The translations under genes were made by a program, and so were the position numbers. A stretch of 64,000 bases of DNA, taken from positions 62,001-126,000 of the forward strand of contig MVIG01000008.1 of the NCBI GenBank assembly GCA_002086835.1, given 5' to 3'. The notes under the pieces are model-generated. The model did no database searches and was not told the origin of the DNA. It saw only the letters and a program-made list of their open reading frames with translations. Shown one piece after another: positions 57,787 through 64,000 of the stretch (position 1 is its first letter; the number at the start of each line of letters is the position of its first letter). The stretch comes from Mycolicibacterium porcinum. GTDB lineage: Bacteria > Actinomycetota > Actinomycetes > Mycobacteriales > Mycobacteriaceae.

Positions 57787-58796
57787 GAGGCGACCGGCGC
57801 TTCCACTCCGAGGTGCTCGGGACGGATCGACCGGTGGCCCCCGACCTGACCGGCGATGGCCTCGAGTCGGCCCAGGTGTTCCGCATCGAGGGTCACCGTC
57901 AGCGCACCGAGGTTCTCCCGCAGGAACTCCGGATGGCGGGTTCCCGGGATCGGCACGACATCCTGACCCCGCGACAGCACCCAGGCGAGTGCGACCTGGC
58001 TGGGTTGAACGCCGATCTGCGCGGCGATCTCGGCCACGGTCTCGGCGAGCGCCCGGTTGTGGTCGAACACGTCGGCGCCGAAACGGGGATGACGGCTCTG
58101 CACTCCCTTGACATCCTCGACGCTGCGCACCCGCCCGGTCAGCCAACCGCGCCCCAACGGCGAGTAGGGCACGATGCCGATGCCGAGCTCGCGCGCGACC
58201 GGCACCGTATCGACCTCGATGTCCCTGGTGAACAGCGACCATTCGTTCTGGACGGCCGCGATCGGATGGACCGCGTGGGCGCGGCGCAGGGTCTGCGGCC
58301 CTGGCTCGGACAGGCCGATGTGGCGGACCTTGCCTGCCGCGACCAGTTCCGCGAGTGCCCCGACGGTGTCTTCGATCGGCACGTCGGGATCGACCCGGTG
58401 CTGGTAGTACAGATCGATATGGTCTACTCCGAGGCGGCGCAGTGAACCCTCGATCGCGGTGCGGACGTATTCGGGCCGGCCGTCCAGGGCACGCGCGTCA
58501 GGGTTGGTGTCGCGATCCAGTGCGTTCCCGAACTTGGTGGCGATGGTCAGCGCATCACGCCGGCCCCGGATTGCCTTACCCAGCAGGATCTCGCTGAACT
58601 CGGGGCCGTACACGTCGGCGGTGTCGAACAACGTGACGCCGAGATCGATCGCCTCTGCGACCAGCTCGGTCGCCTGCTTCTCATCCTCGGCGCCTGCGGA
58701 GGTCCGAAAGCTCATGAACCCCAGACCGATTGCCGATACCTCCGGCCCGGCATTGCCCAGTCTGCGGTGCTCGATGCGCGGTGGCGTCTCTGTCAT
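57783..58796 (-). CDS. Aldo/keto reductase (first)
   Basis: This 337-residue NADPH-dependent (beta/alpha)8 reductase shows the start R-R-L-G-N-A-G-P-E-V-S-A-I-G-L-G-F-M-S, F-D-T-A-D-V-Y-G (catalytic Asp and Tyr), A-T-K-F-G (Lys) and Y-Y-Q-H-R-V (His). It resembles the AKR13-like branch. The carbonyl substrate is unknown; it may reduce an aldehyde released by the monooxygenases. ATG at 58796 is 32 bases downstream of the TauD-type gene on the same strand. Confidence 0.88.
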   Translation of the reverse strand: MTETPPRIEHRRLGNAGPEVSAIGLGFMSFRTSAGAEDEKQATELVAEAIDLGVTLFDTADVYGPEFSEILLGKAIRGRRDALTIATKFGNALDRDTNPDARALDGRPEYVRTAIEGSLRRLGVDHIDLYYQHRVDPDVPIEDTVGALAELVAAGKVRHIGLSEPGPQTLRRAHAVHPIAAVQNEWSLFTRDIEVDTVPVARELGIGIVPYSPLGRGWLTGRVRSVEDVKGVQSRHPRFGADVFDHNRALAETVAEIAAQIGVQPSQVALAWVLSRGQDVVPIPGTRHPEFLRENLGALTVTLDAEHLGRLEAIAGQVGGHRSIRPEHLGVEAPVAS

Positions 58797-58827
58797 TGTT
58801 GCCTGCTTCCTGTGACGATGTGGTTGA

Positions 58828-59781
58828 TCAGGATCCGTAGAAGGGTTCGCCGGAGACCGATTCGGATGTCCGTCCGTCGACCCCGACGGGAATGTCTCCC
58901 TCGAGCGTGACGCGGTAGAGCACCCGCTCGTAGTCGAGATGGCCGGCATCGGCGATCGCCAGATGCGCGGTGGCCCGGTTGTCCCAGAACGCGATGCTGC
59001 CCGGAGCCCAACGGAACCGCACCGTGTACTCGGTACGGGTCGCCTCGTCCCACAGCAGCCTGAGGATGGCCTCGCTCTGGATCGGCGAGTAGCCCCGGAT
59101 CTCGCGGGCACCACGGGTGAAGCCGGGGCTGACGAACAGGGCGCGCTCCCCCGTGACCGGATGCACCCGGACGGCAGGGTGATAGGTCACCAGGTTCGCC
59201 TCCCGCACCTTGCGGTCCCGCTGGCTGCCTGCCACCGCCCGGGCGTTGAACTGGTGCTTGATGTCGAGTTTGTCGGCGAACTCACGCAACTCCTTGGGCA
59301 GGTTCTCGTACGCCGCAACAAGATTGGTCCATGCGGTGTCACCTCCGTACGGCGGCAGAATGTGCGCGCGCAGGATCGACGCCGCGGGCGGGTTGATCAG
59401 CGCGGTGACATCGGTGTGCCAGCTGTTGTCGTACGAGGTGCGCTTGCGGCCCAACTGGCGCTCGTAGCGCCGGCTGTCGATCGGCAGGATCTCGGGAAAC
59501 CCTTCCGGCGGCTCCTCCTCATGCGGATGGGCCGGGGTCACCTTGCCGAAGTTCCGGGCGAATGCGATCTGCTCTGCGTGGCCGATCTCCTGGTCGCGGA
59601 AGAAGATCACCTTGTAGGTGTGCAGGGCGTTACGGATCTCCTCCACAACGCCGGCCTCCAACTCGCCGCGCAGGTCGACACCGCGCACCTCGGCTCCGAT
59701 GTAGCCGGCCACGGGCACGATGTCCAGACCCGTATCGGTGAGAGAAGTTGTTTCCCTGGCTTTTTCGCTGAGGTCTGTCAT
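58828..59781 (-). CDS. TauD/TfdA-family Fe(II)/2-oxoglutarate dioxygenase
   Basis: This 317-residue non-haem iron dioxygenase has the 2-His-1-Asp triad: H-T-D in N-S-W-H-T-D-V-T and the C-terminal His in A-T-A-H-L-A-I. The 2-oxoglutarate Arg lies in Y-R-V-T. The early V-A-G-Y-I-G-A-E-V-R-G-V-D-L and F-F-R-D-Q-E-I fit TauD (taurine) and alkylsulfatase AtsK, which release sulfite or sulfate from sulfonates or sulfate esters. This favours sulfur scavenging for the region. ATG at 59781 has AAGGGAG upstream. Confidence 0.9.
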   Translation of the reverse strand: MTDLSEKARETTSLTDTGLDIVPVAGYIGAEVRGVDLRGELEAGVVEEIRNALHTYKVIFFRDQEIGHAEQIAFARNFGKVTPAHPHEEEPPEGFPEILPIDSRRYERQLGRKRTSYDNSWHTDVTALINPPAASILRAHILPPYGGDTAWTNLVAAYENLPKELREFADKLDIKHQFNARAVAGSQRDRKVREANLVTYHPAVRVHPVTGERALFVSPGFTRGAREIRGYSPIQSEAILRLLWDEATRTEYTVRFRWAPGSIAFWDNRATAHLAIADAGHLDYERVLYRVTLEGDIPVGVDGRTSESVSGEPFYGS

Positions 59782-59916
59782 CGGTGGACTCCCTTGTCTT
59801 GCTCGGCGTGGGCTGGCTGGCGAGCCGGTACACCGGTCTCGCACTGCTCAGCGTCAGCGCGGGCGTTGCCACGAACAACAGTCTTTGGCTACCGGAACCC
59901 TTCAGTGCGGCTTAAC

Positions 59917-59933
59917 GTCCGGCATGACCGGAC
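59917..59933. promoter_or_regulatory. Palindrome in the TauD/aldo-keto divergent gap
   Basis: GTCCGG-CATGA-CCGGAC is a perfect 6-bp inverted repeat in the middle of the 250-base divergent gap (59782-60031), in the place expected for an operator acting both ways. Just upstream is GCGGCTTAACG (59908-59918). No promoter could be assigned with confidence. Confidence 0.4.
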
Positions 59934-60031
59934 AGTTCTGATAAACGGATCCCGTAGCTCGATGCCATTGATGGGATGCTCATGGCCAATCACCATCGCT
60001 TACGACCACAACGCATGGGAGGCACACACAC

Positions 60032-60973
60032 GTGAGCGATCTGGAACGGCGCCGGCTCGGTGACAACGGACCACAGGTGACCGTCCTCGGTTTCGGAGCC
60101 ATGGAACTCCGCGGAGAACCACACCGTAACCCGAGACCACTGGGCGAGTCGGTGGCCGCGGAGGTGCTCAACACCGTGCTCGACGAGGGCATCAACTTCA
60201 TCGATACCTCGGTGGACTACGCCCTCAGTGAGGAGCGCATCGGCCGGCATATCGGTGCCCGGCGCGATGAGTACTTCCTGGCTTCCAAAGCGGGATGCCC
60301 GCTGGGCTTCCACCCTGATGCCCCGCCCGGACCGCTCCCCCACGATTACTCCCCGGCCCACATCCGCGCAGGCGTCGAGCAGAGTCTGCGACGGCTGCGT
60401 ACCGACCGCCTCGACCTGGTGCAGTTGCACATCAGCCCGGCTCTGCAGGTGTTACGGCGTGACGGTGTGGTGGACACCCTGACCGCGCTGCGCGAGGAAG
60501 GCAAGGTCCTGGCATTCGGAGTGTCCTCGACGCTCCCCGAGATAGACGATCACCTGCAGATCGACGAATTCTCGGCGTTCCAGGTGCCGTTTTCGGCCTT
60601 GGAACGTGATCTGGAGACGCGTATCCAGATCGCCGGTGAACGCGGCTTCGGGATCATCGTGCGAGGCGGTGTCGCCCAGGCAGGCAAGCGCGAGAAGACC
60701 ACTGCCGACGGGCGTCCCGTCACGTGGGCCGACACCGGCCTCGAGGAGCTCCGCGACCGAGACAGCAGGCAGGGATTCCTGCTGCGGTACGCGATCACAA
60801 CCCCGGGTGTCACGACCGTCATCGCCGGAACCGCCGACCCGGACCATGTGCGAGAGAATGCGGTTGCCGCGCGCCGCGGTCCGCTGTCGGCCGATGTATA
60901 TGCCGAGGCCCGGCGCCGCCTGGATGACGTGGGAATTACAACCGCGGTGATTCCTGCCGACAGTCCTGTGTAA
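60032..60973 (+). CDS. Aldo/keto reductase (second)
   Basis: This 313-residue aldo/keto reductase is divergent from the TauD-type gene. It shows R-R-L-G-D-N-G-P-Q-V-T-V-L-G-F-G-A-M-E, F-I-D-T-S-V-D-Y-A (catalytic Asp and Tyr), A-S-K-A-G (Lys) and Q-L-H-I-S (His). It shares little beyond motifs with the first one, so it is not a recent duplicate. The substrate is unknown. GTG start with GGGAGG about nine bases upstream. A strong terminator follows. Confidence 0.86.
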   Translation: MSDLERRRLGDNGPQVTVLGFGAMELRGEPHRNPRPLGESVAAEVLNTVLDEGINFIDTSVDYALSEERIGRHIGARRDEYFLASKAGCPLGFHPDAPPGPLPHDYSPAHIRAGVEQSLRRLRTDRLDLVQLHISPALQVLRRDGVVDTLTALREEGKVLAFGVSSTLPEIDDHLQIDEFSAFQVPFSALERDLETRIQIAGERGFGIIVRGGVAQAGKREKTTADGRPVTWADTGLEELRDRDSRQGFLLRYAITTPGVTTVIAGTADPDHVRENAVAARRGPLSADVYAEARRRLDDVGITTAVIPADSPV

Positions 60974-61300
60974 ATCCCTGTTCAGGGCCATTGTCGGGAC
61001 CCGTGGTGGGCGCAACACCGATGCGCCCACCCGGGTCTTTCTGCCATCATCGACTCTGTGAATTCGACGGACTTCACCACTTCGCTACACGTCGATCTCA
61101 TGCGCGACTGTAGCGCGATCTGTTGTCGCTGAAGCAGCTTCGGGCCACTGCCCGTCGCGCTGTTCTGCGCCACCATCGACAAACACCGATCGACGCTGCT
61201 GCCGTCCGTGGGGGTGTCAGCCGCACATTCGCACCGAGCTGATGAGGTCCACCATGTCTCTCCTGCCCACCACCACCCACCGAAGCACCGGGGGTGCCTG
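60974..61300 (+). other. 327-base gap between aldo/keto reductase and LysR genes
   Basis: This gap holds the terminator at 60998-61042 and a short frame at 61254-61301 that abuts the lysR start. In the rest (61043-61253) I see no gene. It should also contain the lysR promoter; no clear -35/-10 pair was found. Confidence 0.7.
60998..61042 (+). terminator. Terminator after second aldo/keto reductase
   Basis: 60998-61013 (GACCCGTGGTGGGCGC) pairs with 61023-61037 over 15 bp with a single bulged T and a nine-base loop, followed by TTTCT. This is a classical intrinsic terminator, 24 bases after the stop. Confidence 0.8.
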
Positions 61301-61301
61301 A
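61254..61301 (+). CDS. Possible 15-residue leader coupled to lysR
   Basis: The frame M-S-L-L-P-T-T-T-H-R-S-T-G-G-A begins at ATG 61254 and its TGA overlaps the lysR ATG (TGATG), an arrangement typical of translational coupling. It has four threonines in 15 residues, no cysteine, and no recognised family. Upstream GATGAGG could serve as a weak ribosome-binding site. It may be real or chance. Confidence 0.3.
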   Translation: MSLLPTTTHRSTGGA

Positions 61302-62233
61302 TGCTGGACCTCCGCCGGATGATGCTGTTGTCCGATCTCGCCGACCTGGGCTCGGTGACCGCCGTGGCCGAGCGGCGCAGCATCACCAGTTCTGCGGTAT
61401 CCCAACAACTTCGTGTGCTCGAAGAAGAGGCGGGAGCCGTGCTGTTCCGACGCGACGGCCGAACTCTCGGTTTGACCCGCAGCGGCCAGGTCCTCGCCGA
61501 GCATGTGCGCCGCGTGCTGGTCGCCGTCGACGAGGCCATGAGCGCGGTGGCCGAAACCCGCGACCGGGTGTCAGGGCAGGTCGCCATCGCCACCTTCAAC
61601 ATGGGAATTCCGACCCTGGCCGTGCCCTTGATGCAGCGCCTCACCACCGAGGAGCCGAACCTGCGTGTGCAGGTGCAGCAGGACACCAGTGCAGCGGCAC
61701 TACGGCTCCTCCGCCAAGGCGAGATCGACGTCGCGATCACCTGCCAGTACGACTTCCTCGGCGCGGAATCGACCGGCGGACTGACCACGGTGCCGCTGTT
61801 GTTCGAGCCGCTCGTGCTGTTGGCCCCTACCCAATCCCATCTGCGAATCCGCAAGCAAGGCCTGTCAGCGCTTGCTGACGGGTTCTGGGTGACCGGTCCG
61901 CAGAATTCGGGATTGGGGATCGCGGCCGTACATGCCTGCGAGAGCGCCGGTTTCACACCACAGGTCAAGCACCGGCTGATTGGGGCACAGAACATCTGCG
62001 AGCTGGCGGCAACCGAGATCGCATCGGCCATCGTGCCGCGGCTGTCGGTCCCGGCCAATCTCGAGAGTCTGATCGTCGGGGGCATCGAGCTCGGCGGACG
62101 CGCCATCAGCGCCGTCGTCCGCGCGGGCCGCCAGCGTGATCCCAACATCGCGCTGATCCTGCGGACACTGCGATCGATCGCAGACCAGGCCCTGCCCGAC
62201 CAACCGTCCGAATCGCTCGGTGTCGCATCGTGA
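61301..62233 (+). CDS. LysR-family transcriptional regulator
   Basis: This 310-residue regulator has an N-terminal winged helix-turn-helix (about 1-60: V-A-E-R-R-S-I-T-S-S-A-V-S-Q-Q-L-R-V-L-E) and a C-terminal effector-binding domain. The effector is unknown. It is placed between the second aldo/keto reductase and the second NtaA-type monooxygenase, so it is the most likely regulator of the accessory region; LysR proteins such as CysB and SsuR-like regulators often control sulfur scavenging. ATG at 61301 with GGGGGTG upstream. Confidence 0.9.
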   Translation: MLDLRRMMLLSDLADLGSVTAVAERRSITSSAVSQQLRVLEEEAGAVLFRRDGRTLGLTRSGQVLAEHVRRVLVAVDEAMSAVAETRDRVSGQVAIATFNMGIPTLAVPLMQRLTTEEPNLRVQVQQDTSAAALRLLRQGEIDVAITCQYDFLGAESTGGLTTVPLLFEPLVLLAPTQSHLRIRKQGLSALADGFWVTGPQNSGLGIAAVHACESAGFTPQVKHRLIGAQNICELAATEIASAIVPRLSVPANLESLIVGGIELGGRAISAVVRAGRQRDPNIALILRTLRSIADQALPDQPSESLGVAS

Positions 62234-62359
62234 CACCAGTACGTCGCAGTTTGGCTTCAGCATTCCCGTAGCGGGGTTTTGCTGATTGATCCGGGCGGTG
62301 CGGATACGTTGCGACCTGATACATCAACAGGTTTCGCACACACCCAGGAGGCCAGGTAG

Positions 62360-63700
62360 GTGAGCGCTCGTCAACTGCACCTGAACGCGTTCCTCATGAG
62401 CACGGGACACCATGAGGCGTCGTGGCGCCTGCCCGAAAGCAATCCGTACGCGGGTACGGACGTCAACCACTACGCCGAACTGGCGAGGATCGCCGAACGT
62501 GGCACCTTCGACTCGCTGTTCCTGGCCGACAGTCCACAGCTCAACGGCGACGTGGGCCGCCGTCCGCTCGGAGTGCTCGAGCCGTTGACGTTGCTGACGG
62601 CACTGGTCGCGGTCACCGAACGAATCGGACTCATCGCCACCGCGTCGACGTCGTACAACTCGCCTTACAACCTGGCCCGCCGCTTCGCGTCGCTGGATCA
62701 CGTCAGCGGTGGGCGGGCCGGCTGGAACATCGTCACCACCGCCACCGTCGACGCGGCCCGCAACTTCGGTCTCGATGATCTACCTGACCACTCCTCGCGC
62801 TACGCACGGGCTGAAGAGTTCGTTCAGGTTGCCCAGAAGCTCTGGGACAGTTGGCAAGACGACGCGGTGGTCGCGGACAAAGCGGCCGGGGTGTGGGGTG
62901 ATCAATCGAAGATCCACCCACCGGCTCACCGGGGTGAATACTTCTCGGTCGAGGGCCCGCTGAACATCCCGCGGTCCCCGCAGGGTTATCCCCTCCTGGT
63001 CCAGGCCGGCTCGTCGGAGGACGGCAAGGCACTGGCAGCCCGCTATGCAGAAGCGGTGTTCACCGCACAACAAACGTTCGAGGAGGCGCGGGCGTTCTAT
63101 ACCGAACTCAAGGCGCGCACGATCGCGGCGGGCCGCGACCCGGACGCGATCAAGATCCTGCCGGGCATTGTCCCGGTCATAGGCAGCACCGAAGCCGAGG
63201 CCGCCGCCAAGGACCGTGAACTCGACGAGGCAATCGTCCCCGAGTACGCGCACCGCCAGCTCGCCTCGACCCTGCGGATACCGTTGGAACAACTGGAACT
63301 CGACCGTGAACTACCCGACAATCTGCTACCCGAAGACGCCATCGAGGGCGCCAAGAGCCGCTACACGCTCATCGTCGAACTGGCGCGGCGCGAACGTCTG
63401 ACCGTGCGCCGGCTGATCGGCCGCCTCGGCGGGGGCCGCGGGCACCGGACGTTCACCGGCACTCCGGAGCAGGTGGCCGACACCATCGAGCAGTGGTTCC
63501 GCGGTGGCGTGGCCGACGGGTTCAACATCATGCCGCCGACGCTGCCGTCCAGCCTCGAGCTGTTCGTGGACCATGTGGTGCCGATCCTGCGATCTCGCGG
63601 CCTCTTCCGATCTGAATACACCGCGGCCACGCTGCGCGGCCACTACGGGCTGGCCCGGCCGGCCAACTCTCACCTGCTCACGGAGGCGGCAAGTCGATGA
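62360..63700 (+). CDS. LLM flavin-dependent monooxygenase, NtaA/SnaA/DszA class (second)
   Basis: This 446-residue enzyme is of the same class as the one at 48221-49531 but is clearly distinct in sequence. It has F-L-M-S-T-G-H-H-E-A-S-W-R at the start, F-D-S-L-F-L-A-D, A-S-L-D-H-V-S-G-G-R-A-G-W-N-I-V-T-T and D-G-F-N-I-M-P near the end. It is FMNH2- and O2-dependent, acting on an unknown C-S or C-N substrate. GTG at 62360 has AGGAGG eight bases upstream. It is followed, with a four-base overlap, by a flavoprotein gene. Confidence 0.92.
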   Translation: MSARQLHLNAFLMSTGHHEASWRLPESNPYAGTDVNHYAELARIAERGTFDSLFLADSPQLNGDVGRRPLGVLEPLTLLTALVAVTERIGLIATASTSYNSPYNLARRFASLDHVSGGRAGWNIVTTATVDAARNFGLDDLPDHSSRYARAEEFVQVAQKLWDSWQDDAVVADKAAGVWGDQSKIHPPAHRGEYFSVEGPLNIPRSPQGYPLLVQAGSSEDGKALAARYAEAVFTAQQTFEEARAFYTELKARTIAAGRDPDAIKILPGIVPVIGSTEAEAAAKDRELDEAIVPEYAHRQLASTLRIPLEQLELDRELPDNLLPEDAIEGAKSRYTLIVELARRERLTVRRLIGRLGGGRGHRTFTGTPEQVADTIEQWFRGGVADGFNIMPPTLPSSLELFVDHVVPILRSRGLFRSEYTAATLRGHYGLARPANSHLLTEAASR

Positions 63701-64000
63701 CCACTTCGGATCTCAACATCACCACAGCCGATCTGGCCGCCCAGGAGTCCCTGCGCCTGCTCGGGCTCGACGGCAACAACTGGATCGCCCCCCGCGACGA
63801 GGTGGACCACGATGTGGCGATCATCGGTGGTGGCCAGAGCGGCATCACCACCGCACATGCGCTGTTACGTGCGGGTGTGGCCAATGTGACGGTGGTCGAT
63901 TCCGGCAGGCAGGATGCCGACCTGGCCTGGCAGTCCCGGGCCCGGATGCGCACCCTGCGGACCGCCAAATCGATTTCCGGCCCCGAGCTGGGCAATCCAG
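63697..64000 (+). CDS. FAD-dependent NAD(P)-binding oxidoreductase (partial, runs off the window)
   Basis: Only the first 101 residues are present. After about 37 residues comes the dinucleotide-binding motif D-V-A-I-I-G-G-G-Q-S-G-I-T-T-A-H-A and V-T-V-V-D-S-G, then R-A-R-M-R-T-L-R-T. This resembles flavin-containing monooxygenase-like proteins. ATG overlaps the monooxygenase stop, so it belongs to the same transcript. The rest of the domain order cannot be seen. Confidence 0.75.
   Translation, partial: MTTSDLNITTADLAAQESLRLLGLDGNNWIAPRDEVDHDVAIIGGGQSGITTAHALLRAGVANVTVVDSGRQDADLAWQSRARMRTLRTAKSISGPELGNP

Noticed and set aside
62234..62290. GGCTTCAGCATTCC as a third copy of the CGGCTTAA motif
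   Set aside because: Alignment with the two other sites needs gaps and the core differs (GGCTTCA instead of GGCTTAA), so similarity is not above chance.

Overview
The window is chromosomal DNA from a high-GC actinobacterium, most probably a rapidly growing Mycobacterium (Mycolicibacterium). The evidence is gene order: hisS, glyoxalase II, ppiB, rel, apt, an SBP-type lipoprotein, secF-secD-yajC, gabT, a carboxylic acid reductase (fadD9 type), ruvB-ruvA-ruvC, yebC, pdxT-tesB-pdxS, Nudix, pimA-acyltransferase-pgsA-HIT-thrS. This follows the Rv2580c-Rv2614c block of M. tuberculosis, as I recall it, with extra genes inserted. Phosphatidylinositol mannoside genes, GTG/TTG starts and four-base ATGA/GTGA gene overlaps fit the same group. 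I see no rRNA, tRNA, CRISPR array, insertion sequence or prophage.

Region by region. (1) 0.2-5.7 kb: a small MmpS-like secreted protein, then a complete urea ABC importer operon, urtABCDE. (2) 5.7-20.7 kb: hisS with a metallo-hydrolase, two tandem secreted cyclophilins, the bifunctional (p)ppGpp enzyme Rel, apt, a solute-binding lipoprotein, the SecDF-YajC translocase accessory operon, gabT and two small genes. (3) 20.8-28 kb: two tandem carboxylic acid reductases of about 1160 residues, each preceded by the same 20-base palindrome-containing element. (4) 28-46.8 kb: core genes for Holliday-junction processing (ruvABC, with a LexA-type box), vitamin B6 (pdxST), phosphatidylinositol/PIM synthesis and threonyl-tRNA synthetase, with a few accessory genes: a CMD-fold protein plus a 3-hydroxyisobutyrate-dehydrogenase-like protein, and a large membrane glycosyltransferase. 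(5) 46.8-64 kb: accessory metabolism.

The accessory part from 47.4 kb to the right edge looks like one catabolic or nutrient-scavenging region. It holds two full-length NtaA/SnaA/DszA-type flavin monooxygenases and a shorter divergent luciferase-like protein. It also holds a complete peptide-type ABC importer (two permeases, a fused double ATPase, a lipoprotein binding protein) and a DszC/SfnB-type acyl-CoA-dehydrogenase-fold monooxygenase. An FRP-type nitroreductase that could supply reduced flavin, two aldo/keto reductases, a TauD-type dioxygenase, a LysR regulator and the start of a flavoprotein complete it. Inference: the importer brings in an organosulfur compound (sulfonate, sulfone, thioether) or an aminopolycarboxylate, and the oxygenases break its C-S or C-N bond. 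The substrate cannot be read from sequence. This is the best candidate for an undescribed system here.

Start codons were chosen from ribosome-binding sites, overlaps and family length. Most long open frames antisense to these genes are GC-driven shadows and are left out.
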